Positions 1 through 8,238 of a stretch of DNA of 48,537 nt are shown here, one piece after another; position 1 is the stretch's first letter; every line of letters begins with the position of its first letter. This stretch comes from an uncultured Clostridia bacterium (GTDB lineage Bacteria > Bacillota > Clostridia > Oscillospirales > Acutalibacteraceae), in assembly GCA_947589415.1 (NCBI GenBank), contig CANQBP010000014.1, positions 1 through 48,537 of the forward strand, in the 5' to 3' direction. The notes under the pieces were generated by a model. The model ran no database searches. It worked only from the letters and a program-made list of their open reading frames with translations, and was not told where the DNA came from. The position numbers were made by a program, and so were the translations under genes.

Positions 1-150
1 GGATCTTCGTATCCTGGGTCCTCATAGTTTGGATCTTCGTATCCTGGGTCCTCATAGTTTGGATCTTCGTATCCTGGGTCCTCATAGTTTGGATCTTCGT
101 ATCCTGGATCCTCATAGTTTGGATCTTCGTATCCTGGGTCCTCATAGATT
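1..150. repeat. 30-bp direct tandem repeat, five copies, truncated by the edge
   Basis: Five head-to-tail 30-bp units at 1-30, 31-60, 61-90, 91-120 and 121-150. The first three are identical; the fourth has one G-to-A change and the fifth diverges at its last bases. The unit is a multiple of three and encodes ten residues of the overlapping secreted protein. The near identity at DNA level implies recent expansion or ongoing homogenisation. Confidence 0.97.
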
Positions 151-281
151 GCTTCATCGTAATACGGGTCATCCGTATAATCGGGTTCGGCACTTGCTGT
201 AATTGCAAGAAAAGAAAGCATTGAAATAATAAGCCCGCCTGAAAAAAGAATTTTTCCGTACTTACTTCTATTCTTTATCAT
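1..281 (-). CDS. Secreted acidic tandem-repeat protein, 5' part only
   Basis: The reading frame starts at the ATG at 281 and runs off the left edge. The start is chosen because AAAGGA lies about nine bases upstream; an in-frame ATG at 287 is too close to it. The product begins with a clear signal peptide: basic N-terminus (MIKNRSKYGK), a hydrophobic core, and a likely cleavage after ASA near residue 31. A short acidic, Tyr-rich stretch follows, then a decapeptide of the form NYEDPGYEDP, repeated five times before the edge. The mature part is therefore very acidic and rich in Glu, Asp, Pro and Tyr, which suggests an extended wall-spanning or stalk region. I do not recognise a family, and the C-terminal part that would show anchoring or activity is outside the window. 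Confidence is good that it is a real secreted protein; its function is unknown. Confidence 0.8.
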   Translation of the reverse strand, partial: MIKNRSKYGKILFSGGLIISMLSFLAITASAEPDYTDDPYYDEAIYEDPGYEDPNYEDPGYEDPNYEDPGYEDPNYEDPGYEDPNYEDPGYED

Positions 282-319
282 AATCATTTATCCTTTCGGA
301 TCGTAAGTTAATCTAATTT

Positions 320-349
320 ATAATATCATAAATCGACATCATATTACAA
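320..349 (-). promoter_or_regulatory. Possible promoter of the repeat protein
   Basis: Read on the minus strand, TTGTAA (349-344) and TATTAT (325-320) are 18 bp apart, about 40 bp upstream of the start codon. A moderate match to sigma-A in an AT-rich region. Confidence 0.4.
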
Positions 350-706
350 TAATATTTTTATATTTCTGCAAATTTACGGGATATGGCTAAGCAAAACATG
401 ATTTAATGTTAATTTTTACTATTTTTAAGACCGATGATGTGTATTTTTATCCCGTTGGAGTGCGCATTTTCGGACGTGGCAGGTTAAAAGCGGTAAATTT
501 TGCTGCTCATATTATTGCCTCTAATCGTATAACTTATTACAAGCTGCGATATACTTATTTTTAATATTGGTATTAAGTATGGGGTATTTATATGAATATT
601 TTAAATCGAAAAGTAAAATCACAAATTAGAAATCGGGAGAATACGTGATTATATAAGAGAAAATAAAAGATTTTAAATGCTGGATTAAAAAAATTTAAAA
701 AAAATC
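350..706. other. Non-coding gap between divergent genes
   Basis: AT-rich sequence between the divergent repeat-protein and rplM promoters. I see only very short open frames without convincing ribosome sites, and no recognisable RNA gene or riboswitch. Confidence 0.5.
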
Positions 707-735
707 TTGACTTAATATAAATCGTGTGCTATTAT
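707..735 (+). promoter_or_regulatory. rplM-rpsI promoter
   Basis: TTGACT at 707-712 and TATTAT at 730-735 with a 17-bp spacer. The implied leader to rplM is about 80 nt. Firmicutes can carry an L13-responsive leader here, but I can see only a weak TGAC/GTCA hairpin near 758-771 and do not call one. Confidence 0.8.
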
Positions 736-824
736 CTTATCTGTAACTTGCAAAATTTGACTGTATGTCAGGTTTTATTAAGTATAAGTAAAGAAATTTG
801 TTATTTTTAGGGAGGATTTGAGCT

Positions 825-1250
825 ATGTCAACTTTTATGGCTAAGGCAGGCGAGGTTGAGCGTCAGTGGTATGTTATCGACGCAGCAGGCAAAACGCTTG
901 GTCGTCTTGCCGTTCAGGTAGCAGATCTGCTTAGAGGTAAAAATAAGACAACCTACACGCCTCATGTGGACTGCGGCGATTTTGTTATTGTTATCAATGC
1001 CGATAAGATTGTTCTCACGGGTAAAAAAGCAGAGCAGAAGTATTATTATCATCATACGGGATACATAGGACATATGAAGTCCGTAAGATATGACAATCTT
1101 CTTGCTAACAGACCCGAACTTGCTGTACAGCTTGCTGTTAAGGGTATGATCCCGTCCAATACAATAGGACGCAAGGCTTTGACAAGACTTCATATCTACA
1201 AGGGTGCAGAGCATAAACACGCTGCTCAAAAACCCGTTGTGTTGGAATAA
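825..1250 (+). CDS. rplM: 50S ribosomal protein L13
   Basis: Early-assembly protein of the large ribosomal subunit that binds 23S rRNA. The 141-residue product matches the family over its full length: the [15 protein letters not shown] opening, [27 protein letters not shown], and a C-terminal GRKAL...[11 protein letters not shown] block. Usual bacterial length is about 142-145. The ATG at 825 follows GGGAGG at a normal distance and gives the usual short lead-in before MAK. It is first in a two-gene operon with rpsI, 21 bp downstream, the standard bacterial pairing. Expression should be high given the near-consensus promoter. Confidence 0.98.
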   Translation: MSTFMAKAGEVERQWYVIDAAGKTLGRLAVQVADLLRGKNKTTYTPHVDCGDFVIVINADKIVLTGKKAEQKYYYHHTGYIGHMKSVRYDNLLANRPELAVQLAVKGMIPSNTIGRKALTRLHIYKGAEHKHAAQKPVVLE

Positions 1251-1271
1251 TAAGAGGGGAGGCAATTTATT

Positions 1272-1673
1272 ATGTACGATAAGACACCGTTTTTTTACGG
1301 AACAGGCAGGAGAAAAAGCTCCGTTGCAAGAGTAAGACTTTATAAGGGAACAGGTAAGGTTACGATCAATGATAGAGATATTGATGACTATTTCGGTCTT
1401 GAAACGCTCAAGCTCATCGTTCGTCAGCCTCTCGTTCTTACCGGAACCGACGGTCAGTTCGACGTCGTTTGCAGAGTAAACGGCGGCGGTGTTACGGGTC
1501 AGGCAGGCGCTATTCGTCACGGTATATCAAGGGCTCTTCTTAAATTCGATACCGAAAACCTTCGCCCGAAACTCAAGAGAGCAGGTTTCCTCACTCGTGA
1601 TCCGAGAATGAAGGAAAGAAAGAAATACGGTCTTAAAGCTGCACGTCGCGCACCGCAGTTCTCAAAGAGATAA
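1272..1673 (+). CDS. rpsI: 30S ribosomal protein S9
   Basis: Small-subunit protein whose C-terminal tail reaches the tRNA in the P site. The 133-residue product has the family landmarks: [15 protein letters not shown] near the N-terminus, [21 protein letters not shown] in the middle, and the basic end finishing RRAPQFSKR with the terminal Lys-Arg that contacts tRNA. The start at 1272 has GAGGGGAGG upstream. It is translated with rplM and followed by an inverted repeat. Nothing unusual. Confidence 0.98.
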   Translation: MYDKTPFFYGTGRRKSSVARVRLYKGTGKVTINDRDIDDYFGLETLKLIVRQPLVLTGTDGQFDVVCRVNGGGVTGQAGAIRHGISRALLKFDTENLRPKLKRAGFLTRDPRMKERKKYGLKAARRAPQFSKR

Positions 1674-1700
1674 TTCAAAATTTGCGAAAGAAATTTGTAA

Positions 1701-1730
1701 AACCGCCGCTGAAAAATAACAGCGGCGGTT
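1701..1730 (+). terminator. Terminator after rpsI
   Basis: Perfect 11-bp stem (1701-1711 with 1720-1730, AACCGCCGCTG type) and an 8-nt loop. The following T tract is weak (CTCTGTTTC). Confidence 0.7.
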
Positions 1731-1872
1731 CTCTGTTTCAGGTTCTATCGACAGGCTATATATGAATACTATAATTGTTCATTGTCTGCGGTATTTTGTC
1801 ATCTTTTTCTCCCTGCCGTAAAGCGGCATAATTTCTGCACAATTTCTTATTTTAAAAATCATAATTTGACTA

Positions 1873-1901
1873 TTGACAAAACCGAAATAATGTGTTAATA
1901 T
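1873..1901 (+). promoter_or_regulatory. tRNA-Trp promoter
   Basis: TTGACA 1873-1878, 17-bp spacer, TAATAT 1896-1901. Transcription would begin about 20 bp before the tRNA. The TTGACAAAA...GTGTTAATATA layout recurs at the right edge of the window. Confidence 0.88.
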
Positions 1902-1929
1902 AGACATTACGTTGAGTACAGTTGAATAT

Positions 1930-2002
1930 AGGGGTATAGCTCAGTTGGTAGAGCAGCGGTCTCCAAAACCGCGTGCCGAGGGTTCAAGTCCTTCTGCCCC
2001 TG
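1930..2002 (+). tRNA. tRNA-Trp (CCA anticodon)
   Basis: A full cloverleaf can be drawn: acceptor AGGGGTA with TGCCCCT, D arm GCTC/GAGC, anticodon stem GCGGT/ACCGC with loop CTCCAAA (anticodon CCA, reading UGG), T arm with TTCAAGT loop, discriminator G. Length 73; the 3' CCA is not encoded. It has its own promoter and terminator, so it is a single-tRNA unit. Confidence 0.97.
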
Positions 2003-2010
2003 CTTAAAAG

Positions 2011-2048
2011 AGCCTTGAGATCGGTATCGGTTTCAAGGCTTTGTTTTT
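2011..2048 (+). terminator. Terminator after tRNA-Trp
   Basis: Stem AGCCTTGA (2011-2018) with TCAAGGCT (2033-2040), 14-nt loop, then TTGTTTTT. Confidence 0.85.
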
Positions 2049-2156
2049 ATAAAAATTTATTTTAAAATTTGCGAAAGTAATTATTGCAGGGTTTATGTAA
2101 ATTCAAAAAATACTTAATTGAAAATCCGAAATTTCGAAAAAAGCACGAATAATCAC

Positions 2157-2185
2157 TTGAGTATGTTGTGCAGATATGTTAATAT
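2157..2185 (+). promoter_or_regulatory. Promoter of the putative metallopeptidase gene
   Basis: TTGAGT 2157-2162, 17-bp spacer, TAATAT 2180-2185, about 40 bp before the start codon. Confidence 0.65.
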
Positions 2186-2224
2186 TATTAACAAGATATG
2201 ATTTGTTAAATCGGGGGTGTTTGC

Positions 2225-3292
2225 ATGTACAATACGTTAAGTAAAACAAACTATATTTGGATGCATATAATTATGGGTGGCATAATTTTAGATATAATGA
2301 AGGAATTGCTGCTGAGTTATACATTAGTGCCGAACCTCAAGACATCAGGTATTATGTTCATTTCAATATATGTTCTCTGTATTTTCGGGGGCTTCATTCT
2401 AAGATTTGAAAACAGACGAACAATCGGTACAGTTTGCCTTAATGTTTTTTTTCCGGTGGGTGTATATGTGGTAATAGCATACATAAAAATAAGACCGGTA
2501 GTCATTTTTACATTATTAGGCATTTCACTGGTGTTGGCATTGCTGCTTTCAATTTTTATCCTGTGCGGAAAAATAAAGACAGATGACAAAAACAGGCGGC
2601 TGCGCATAATAAAAAGTCGTATTCGTAGGGCGTTGTCTGTTTCGCAAACCTTACTGACTTTGGGTATGTTCGTTATCGTTACGATAATTTCTGTTGAAAT
2701 ATTATCAACGGGAAAGTTGGAAGAACCCGCATCAGTAAGTTCCGAATCGTACAAAGGCGATGCTTACGTAATTTCTGAAAATATGGATATGCTCATGCTT
2801 TTGGACGATGATAGTTGGGATAATCTTGATATAACACAAAAAATGAAGGTTCTATATACCGTGGTGAATATAGAAAAGCAAAAACTCGGACTGACGACTA
2901 AGTTGGATATTACATATGATGTACTTGAAGATGAGTTGATGTCTTATTATAGCGACTCATCTAAAATGATCGTCATGAATGTGAGTACATTGCTTAGTGA
3001 ATCGTCATGGGGAACGGTTATGTGCGTTTGTCATGAAGTATATCATAGTTATGAACATAGATTGGTAGATATGTATAATTCTGTTGGCGACGAATATAAA
3101 AATCTACACATATTTTCAAATGTTGATGAATATGAGCAGGAGTTTAATGACTATATTACCCCTGAAGTAAGCTATGAAGGCTACGTTGATCAAATTAGTG
3201 AAAAAGATGCCAGAACGTACCAGCAGAGCAGGGGCAGAGATTACTTTTATTGGGTAAATTATTATATGCTCAAAAACGATAAAAGCGGCTGA
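2225..3292 (+). CDS. Polytopic membrane protein with HExxH zinc-peptidase-like motif
   Basis: A 355-residue protein. The N-terminal 160 residues hold about five hydrophobic segments (near 12-30, 43-60, 68-86, 92-114 and 142-160), broken by a basic cytoplasmic loop around 116-136. The remaining 195 residues are soluble. They contain HEVYH at 270-274 inside a hydrophobic helix (VMCVCHEVYHSYEH), the classic HExxH zinc-binding and catalytic motif, followed by SEKDA at 325-329, whose Glu could be the third ligand. I infer a membrane-tethered metallopeptidase with the active domain probably outside the cell. The substrate is unknown and I cannot assign a named family. The ATG follows GGGGGTG. It stands alone with its own promoter and a distant hairpin terminator. 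Confidence 0.75.
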   Translation: MYNTLSKTNYIWMHIIMGGIILDIMKELLLSYTLVPNLKTSGIMFISIYVLCIFGGFILRFENRRTIGTVCLNVFFPVGVYVVIAYIKIRPVVIFTLLGISLVLALLLSIFILCGKIKTDDKNRRLRIIKSRIRRALSVSQTLLTLGMFVIVTIISVEILSTGKLEEPASVSSESYKGDAYVISENMDMLMLLDDDSWDNLDITQKMKVLYTVVNIEKQKLGLTTKLDITYDVLEDELMSYYSDSSKMIVMNVSTLLSESSWGTVMCVCHEVYHSYEHRLVDMYNSVGDEYKNLHIFSNVDEYEQEFNDYITPEVSYEGYVDQISEKDARTYQQSRGRDYFYWVNYYMLKNDKSG

Positions 3293-3825
3293 ATTTTGTC
3301 TGCCGATATGTCCGCCTGTTGTATTCTGCTGCAGCAGAATTGATTTGTGAAGATGTACTGCCCGCTTCGGAGGACATAAAGATTGCTGTTGAACTGATGG
3401 ACAGAGGGGGGCAAGCGGAAAGTAGGGATTAAAACGTAATTCTTACCGTAAGACAATGTCAAAGAGATGTTCGTAAAGTGTTGATCATGTGATAAAGCAG
3501 TTTACGGTTTTTTAAAAGAATTTGTGTCGGACTCGAAACAGACAGACTATACTTCGAGTCCGACCGATTTTGTTTATATGATATTAGCGTGCAGTTACGA
3601 ATAATTTTTAAAAATCAGCAAATACATCGGTTTTTGACAACGTGCTGTTATAAAGGAAAAAGTGATTGAAGTACGAAAAAGAACCGTTGACCTATCCGGC
3701 GGAAAATTACCGCAGGAGCAGGAAAAATTTTAAGGCAACACTTATCGGTACATGACTTGTATGACAAACGGATTTTCGTGCTTGAAAGATACAAATAAAA
3801 TAATGTATAATCACTAAATTATTAC
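3293..3825. other. Non-coding gap with possible gene debris
   Basis: The first 150 bases contain a short open stretch on the plus strand ending at the TAA near 3430 (SAAAELICEDVLPASEDIK) with no start site, perhaps debris. A 23-codon GTG frame at 3662-3733 has AAAGGA upstream but no recognisable product. Apart from the hairpin at 3526-3564, annotated separately, nothing else is convincing. Confidence 0.35.
3526..3570 (+). terminator. Hairpin terminator downstream of the metallopeptidase gene
   Basis: Perfect 12-bp stem GTCGGACTCGAA (3526-3537) with TTCGAGTCCGAC (3553-3564), 15-nt loop, then CGATTTTGTTT. It lies about 230 bp past the stop codon, so the gene may have a long 3' tail. Confidence 0.65.
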
Positions 3826-3854
3826 TTGCATTTTTAAAAAATGTATGCTATAAT
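3826..3854 (+). promoter_or_regulatory. tRNA-Ser promoter
   Basis: TTGCAT 3826-3831, 17-bp spacer, TATAAT 3849-3854, with a TG dinucleotide just upstream of the -10 box (extended -10). Confidence 0.82.
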
Positions 3855-3895
3855 ACAATGGTATTGAGAATTGTGTTTTTATTTTTCGTTCATGA

Positions 3896-3984
3896 GGAGA
3901 GTTGTCCGAGATGGCCGAAGGAGCACGATTGGAAATCGTGTAAACGCTAACCCCGTTTCGAGGGTTCGAATCCCTCACTCTCCG
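3896..3984 (+). tRNA. tRNA-Ser (GGA anticodon)
   Basis: 89-nt class II tRNA. Acceptor GGAGAGT pairs with ACTCTCC, anticodon stem CACGA/TCGTG encloses loop TTGGAAA (anticodon GGA), there is a long variable arm, T loop TTCGAAT, discriminator G, and no encoded CCA. It has its own promoter and terminator. Confidence 0.97.
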
Positions 3985-3993
3985 TACTTCATA

Positions 3994-4025
3994 AAAGTCG
4001 CACTTTCGGGCGGCTTTCTTTTTTT
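3994..4025 (+). terminator. Terminator after tRNA-Ser
   Basis: AAAGTCGC (3994-4001) pairs with GCGGCTTT (4010-4017) through one G-U, followed by a run of seven T. Confidence 0.85.
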
Positions 4026-4141
4026 GCTGTAATATAAGCGGCAATGTAACGTGAAAATATTTCATGCAGATCACAATACGGTAAATCCTTTGGAATATGT
4101 TAAAAAAATGGAACTGCTGCGTAGGGTGACGGGGGGTATAT

Positions 4142-5455
4142 ATGAGTTTTTTAGATTTTCCGAACGAAGGGAAACAAATCAACAGACCGCAGGAAAAACC
4201 GCTGAATTATTGGGAAGAGCAATCCTATATAACGGCGGTATCAAATAATAATAACGGGATAGATTTTGATGGCATTTTTGACAGAGTGGAAGCTGTTGAG
4301 GGGATAACAATAAAGCAAAAACAAAATTTTACCGCCGATCAGAGAATACTCGGAAGTGTTGTTGCGGATTATTACGGGGAAGAATTTGAGATATCCTTTT
4401 ACTATGATAACTTTGAAAATCGCTCAATATACGGAATGGACATGACGTCACTTTCAAAAAATGAAATTTACGCTATCAAAAATGCAAAAATGTCGCTGAC
4501 GGTATTTATGCACTTTAATAAAAATGCACTCAAGTCATATCACCTCCAGATTAAGTTTATCCTTGCAGCAATGCCGGATCTTGCTGCCGTTTATGATGAA
4601 AGTGCCGAAAAGATAATCTCCGGCAGACAGATAAGGCTGTATGCGAAGTCCGATATTTTGCCGACCGCATTATTTTCAATACAGTTTATAAACAGCAGAG
4701 AAAAAGGCGGCGGGGCGTGGCTGCATACCCACGGACTATGCCGCTGCGGACTTACGGAACTTGAGATTTTAAAATCATGCGGCAAATGTGCGGAGATACA
4801 CGCCAAAATGATAAATACGCTTGCGGTCAGACTCCTTGAGAAAGGCAGCAGACATAGGGCATATCGTATCGGCAAATTCGGTAACGAAATGCCGATAGTA
4901 GTAACATATGTTCCGTGGACAGAGGCACTTGAAGAATATAATGCGTTCGATCTCGGAGGATATAGGGACAGAGAAAACGGACACAACAGCAGAACCTCCG
5001 TTATATTTGCATACAAAAACGAAAGAGATGTGTTTTTGGACAATTATAGCAAGGTGAATATATATGATGAATTATGCGAAAGCAGTGATCCCGTATTCTT
5101 TCTGAGCATTGAACAAACGGAGAAAATCAGGGCAATATCAAGGGAACGCTTTGAATATGTGAAAAAGGCATGGGAAACACTTGATTGTCATGTACTTATA
5201 GAGATAGGTTTTGAAATTGATGAAAAATATCGGCAAGATGCGGGAAAAACGGAAAAAGAATGTATATGGTTTGAGCTTGTCGATATCAAAGAGGACAGTT
5301 TTACCGCCAAACTTGCTCAAAATGCTTATTGGGTTGATGACATACATGAGGGCGATATAATGGAGCTGACGGTTGATGATGTGACAAATTGGCGTATATA
5401 CACGAAAAAAATTGCCGTTACTCCGGAAAACGTCTATTTGTTGTTTGACGATTAA
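4142..5455 (+). CDS. DUF4026 / DUF2314 domain protein
   Basis: 437 residues, soluble, no signal peptide or membrane segment. The central block around 190-210 (GGGAWLHTHGLCRCGLTELE) resembles the conserved core of DUF4026 proteins, and the C-terminal 110 residues (IWFELVDIKEDSFTAKL...GDIMELTVDDVTNWRIY) resemble DUF2314, a small beta-rich domain. Neither domain has a known activity. HTHG at 195-198 and the nearby Cys residues (200, 202, 213, 216) could bind a metal, but this is inference only. The ATG at 4142 has GGGGGG seven bases upstream. The gene is monocistronic, with a strong terminator. The family assignment is from remembered motifs. Confidence 0.75.
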   Translation: MSFLDFPNEGKQINRPQEKPLNYWEEQSYITAVSNNNNGIDFDGIFDRVEAVEGITIKQKQNFTADQRILGSVVADYYGEEFEISFYYDNFENRSIYGMDMTSLSKNEIYAIKNAKMSLTVFMHFNKNALKSYHLQIKFILAAMPDLAAVYDESAEKIISGRQIRLYAKSDILPTALFSIQFINSREKGGGAWLHTHGLCRCGLTELEILKSCGKCAEIHAKMINTLAVRLLEKGSRHRAYRIGKFGNEMPIVVTYVPWTEALEEYNAFDLGGYRDRENGHNSRTSVIFAYKNERDVFLDNYSKVNIYDELCESSDPVFFLSIEQTEKIRAISRERFEYVKKAWETLDCHVLIEIGFEIDEKYRQDAGKTEKECIWFELVDIKEDSFTAKLAQNAYWVDDIHEGDIMELTVDDVTNWRIYTKKIAVTPENVYLLFDD

Positions 5456-5473
5456 ATTGAAAATATATACAGT

Positions 5474-5510
5474 AAAAAACTCCGTGCTTTTATCAGGTAC
5501 GGAGTTTTTT
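5474..5510 (+). terminator. Terminator after the DUF4026 gene
   Basis: 12-bp perfect stem AAAAAACTCCGT (5474-5485) with ACGGAGTTTTTT (5499-5510). The A/T flanks make it usable in both directions. Confidence 0.88.
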
Positions 5511-5683
5511 CTGCGGGGGAAAATACTAATTTTATTTTGCTGTTTTTAAACCCGAAAATTTGCGTAATATGAGATATTGGTAATTACCGATTGTATAAAT
5601 AATACTAATAGTATAATTATATGCAATTTTTTTTATGGACTAATAATATGCGATTTGTTATAATTAAAAAGAGGAGTGGTGAT

Positions 5684-6145
5684 ATGGATTTTCAGCTTAC
5701 AACACTTTGCTATATCGAGCAGGACGGGAAATACCTTATGCTCCATAGAACAAAAAAGAAGAATGACCTTAGCAGCAACCTTTGGTTAGGTATAGGAGGG
5801 CATTTTGAGCTTGGTGAAAGCCCGGAGGAATGTATTTTGCGCGAGGTTAAGGAAGAAAGCGGTCTGACATTGATAAATTACAGGCTTAGGGGAATAGTTA
5901 CGTTTTCGGACGGTAATGTGTATGAATATATGTTCCTTTTTGATGCTTCAAAATATGAAGGGGAATTGATAGAGTGTGATGAAGGTGAGCTTGTATGGGT
6001 CGAAAAGGAGAAAGTATTGGAAGAACTTCCGATATGGGAAGGGGATCGTATTTTCTTACGCCTTATGCAGGAGGAAAGACCGTTTTTTTCTCTAAAACTG
6101 ACCTATGAGGGAAGAAAACTTAAATCGTCGGTGCTTTATGAATAG
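5684..6145 (+). CDS. Nudix hydrolase, MutT/8-oxo-dGTP diphosphatase-like
   Basis: 153 residues. A perfect Nudix box occurs at about 39-61 of the product: G-x5-E-x7-RE-V-x-EE-x-G-L, starting GHFELGE and containing REVKEESGL. This loop-helix-loop binds Mg2+ and cleaves nucleoside diphosphates linked to another group. The overall form (TTLCYIEQDGKYLMLHR N-terminus, late LVWVEKEKVLEELPIWEGDRIFL) is that of the MutT/8-oxo-dGTP diphosphatase-like branch, so a nucleotide-pool cleaning role is plausible but not proven. The ATG at 5684 is preferred over an upstream in-frame ATG at 5621 because GAGGAGTGGTGAT precedes it and a TATAAT-like box at 5659-5664 would fall inside the longer frame. Monocistronic. 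Confidence 0.88.
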   Translation: MDFQLTTLCYIEQDGKYLMLHRTKKKNDLSSNLWLGIGGHFELGESPEECILREVKEESGLTLINYRLRGIVTFSDGNVYEYMFLFDASKYEGELIECDEGELVWVEKEKVLEELPIWEGDRIFLRLMQEERPFFSLKLTYEGRKLKSSVLYE

Positions 6146-6218
6146 TCGGGGTATTTTCGGATACCTGCCCGTTATTAACTATTGTGATATTATATCAATT
6201 TATGTTAATGCGGCTATA

Positions 6219-6247
6219 TTGACAAAATGAGGTTTTTGTTTTATAAT
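6219..6247 (+). promoter_or_regulatory. Consensus sigma-A promoter of the fab-acc operon
   Basis: TTGACA 6219-6224, exactly 17 bp, TATAAT 6242-6247: a perfect consensus match. About 90 nt of leader separate it from fabH. I see no clear inverted repeat that would serve as a FapR- or FabT-type operator. Confidence 0.9.
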
Positions 6248-6342
6248 CATAAGGATAGAATAGATATGTTTATAATGGTGATTTTGTATAAATATTTCTA
6301 ATAAAATTTAATATGTAAAATATCCGACGGAGGTATGATGAT

Positions 6343-7302
6343 ATGAGTTTTACAATATTGGGGACAGGAAGGGCAATCCCCGAATACGTTCTGACAAACG
6401 ATGAGCTTTCGACAATGGTCGATACAAATGACGAGTGGATACGCACAAGAACAGGTATAGAGGAGCGTCATATATGTAAAAAGGAAACTATAACCGAACT
6501 TTGTGTTGAGGCTGCAAACAATGCTCTTGAAAATGCCGGAGTGACTGCCGCTGAACTTGATTTGATTATCTGTTCGACAATGAGAGGAGAAAATCTTACT
6601 CCGTCGCAGGGTTGTATGATACAAAAGGAGATTGGGGCAACCTGTCCGGCATTTGATGTCAATGCCGCTTGTTCGGGATTTGTTTATGCCCTCGATATTG
6701 CCGCAGGATATTTTGAAAGAAAGAGAGTAAAAAAGGTACTCATAGTTTCTATGGATAACCTTTCAAATATAACAAATTGGACAGACCGTTCTACTTGTGT
6801 CCTTTTCGGTGATGGCGGTGCGGCGGCTGTACTTGGGGAAGGAAATGACCTTCTGTCCATACACATTACGGCAGTCGGAAACGATGCCGCAATAAGAATA
6901 CCGCACGGGACAAATTCTTCGCCGTTTTATGAACATGAAGAGGAAAGAGCTGTTCTGTATATGGCGGGAAATGATGTGTACAGATTTGCAACTGCCGCTA
7001 TGACAAACGGTATAAAAAAGGCAGTTGAAGATGCGGGACTTGAACAAAAAGATATTGATTGTGTAATACCGCATCAGGCAAATATAAGAATAATAAATAC
7101 AGCGGCTAAAAATCTTGATATTCCGAGAGATCGTTTCTTTTGTGATGTTCAGCATTACGGAAATACCTCTTCGGGAAGCGTACCGATAGCCCTTGATGAG
7201 GCTAACCGCAGCGGTGTTCTTAATAAAGGGGATATCATAGCAATGTGTGCTTTCGGAGGCGGTCTTACAACAGGAAGCTGCGTTATCCGCTGGAATAAAT
7301 AA
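6343..7302 (+). CDS. fabH: Beta-ketoacyl-ACP synthase III
   Basis: Starts fatty acid synthesis by condensing an acyl-CoA primer with malonyl-ACP. The 319-residue length is typical. The catalytic triad is visible: Cys110 in NAACSGF, His244 in PHQANIRI, Asn274 in HYGNTSSGS. The N-terminal NDEWIRTRTGIEERHI block is also diagnostic. The ATG is preceded by GACGGAGG. It is the first gene of a nine-gene operon, 18 bp ahead of fabD. In many Clostridia this operon opens with a MarR-type regulator (fabT) and places acpP and fabK after fabH; all three are absent here. Confidence 0.97.
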   Translation: MSFTILGTGRAIPEYVLTNDELSTMVDTNDEWIRTRTGIEERHICKKETITELCVEAANNALENAGVTAAELDLIICSTMRGENLTPSQGCMIQKEIGATCPAFDVNAACSGFVYALDIAAGYFERKRVKKVLIVSMDNLSNITNWTDRSTCVLFGDGGAAAVLGEGNDLLSIHITAVGNDAAIRIPHGTNSSPFYEHEEERAVLYMAGNDVYRFATAAMTNGIKKAVEDAGLEQKDIDCVIPHQANIRIINTAAKNLDIPRDRFFCDVQHYGNTSSGSVPIALDEANRSGVLNKGDIIAMCAFGGGLTTGSCVIRWNK

Positions 7303-7320
7303 TAACAGGAGGATATTGAA

Positions 7321-8220
7321 ATGGGAAAAACCGTATTTGTGTTTTCCGGACAGGGGGCGCAGTACCCCGGCATGGGAAAGTCCCTTTATGATAATTCGCC
7401 TGCCGCAAGGGCAGTATTTGATATGGCGGAAAGAGTGCGTCCGGGTACAATAAATCAGTGCTTTGAGGGTACAAAGGAAGAACTTTCAATCACGATAAAT
7501 ACTCAGCCTTGTGTTTTCACGGCAGATTTAGCGGCGGCGGCTGCAGTAGCCGAAAAGGGTATAAAACCCGATTACGCTGCCGGATTTTCTCTCGGAGAAA
7601 TCGCAGCGGCGGCTTTTTCGGGTATGCTTTCCTATGAAGATGCTTTCAGACTTGTATGCAAACGTGCCGAATATATGGACGAGGCAGCAAATAATGATAA
7701 GGGGGCAATGGCAGCGGTTCTGAAACTTACACCGGAAAAGGTGGAAGAAATATGCAAAGACTTCAAGAGGGCATATCCCGTTAATTACAACAGTCCCGCC
7801 CAGACGGTTGTCGCTGCATCGGAGGACGAAATTGATGCGATATGCAGCAGAGTTAAGGAAGAAAAGGGAAAGGCCGTCAGGCTTGCCGTTAGCGGAGCGT
7901 TCCATTCGCCTTTTATGTCGGAAGCCGCAGATAAACTCTCGAAATACCTTGAAACGGTTGAGTTTTCACAACCTGAAATTCCTGTTTATTCCAATTATAC
8001 CGCTCAGCCCTATGACGGCGATTTCAGGGCGCTTATGTCAGCGCAGGTGCAAAATCCCGTAAAATGGCAGACTATTGTGGAAAATCTTGTTGCAGAGGGC
8101 GCAGACAAATTTATCGAAGTGGGAGTAGGAAAAACTCTTACGGGTCTTATAAAGAAAATCAATGCCGGAGTTACGGCAGTAAATATAGAGAATAAGGAGG
8201 GACTTGACGCTCTCGAATGA
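7321..8220 (+). CDS. fabD: Malonyl-CoA:ACP transacylase
   Basis: Loads malonyl groups from CoA onto acyl carrier protein. 299 residues, normal length. Opening GQGAQYPGMGK, nucleophile Ser90 in GFSLGE, Arg115 in the KRAEYM helix, and catalytic His195 in SGAFHSPFM. The residue before the nucleophile is Phe where Escherichia coli has His (GHSLGE); this is a variable position and the Ser-His dyad is intact. Start ATG 7321 follows ACAGGAGG. The stop TGA at 8218-8220 sits 18 bp before fabG. Confidence 0.97.
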   Translation: MGKTVFVFSGQGAQYPGMGKSLYDNSPAARAVFDMAERVRPGTINQCFEGTKEELSITINTQPCVFTADLAAAAAVAEKGIKPDYAAGFSLGEIAAAAFSGMLSYEDAFRLVCKRAEYMDEAANNDKGAMAAVLKLTPEKVEEICKDFKRAYPVNYNSPAQTVVAASEDEIDAICSRVKEEKGKAVRLAVSGAFHSPFMSEAADKLSKYLETVEFSQPEIPVYSNYTAQPYDGDFRALMSAQVQNPVKWQTIVENLVAEGADKFIEVGVGKTLTGLIKKINAGVTAVNIENKEGLDALE

Positions 8221-8238
8221 GTGTGTCGGGGAAATTAT

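Noticed and set aside
1-150. CRISPR array suggested by regular 30-bp repeats
   Set aside because: Units are directly adjacent with no spacers, keep the reading frame and encode a decapeptide repeat after a signal peptide.
742-824. L13 autoregulatory leader RNA upstream of rplM
   Set aside because: The leader has the right length, but only a weak hairpin can be drawn by eye; a covariance-model search would be needed to claim it.
828-1520. 230-codon minus-strand open frame across rplM and rpsI
   Set aside because: Fully antisense to two certain ribosomal protein genes, with no family resemblance; a shadow of their codon bias.
5621-5683. Longer N-terminus for the Nudix protein
   Set aside because: The upstream ATG lacks a ribosome site and the extension contains a promoter-like TATAAT; the ATG at 5684 has GAGGAGTGG before it.
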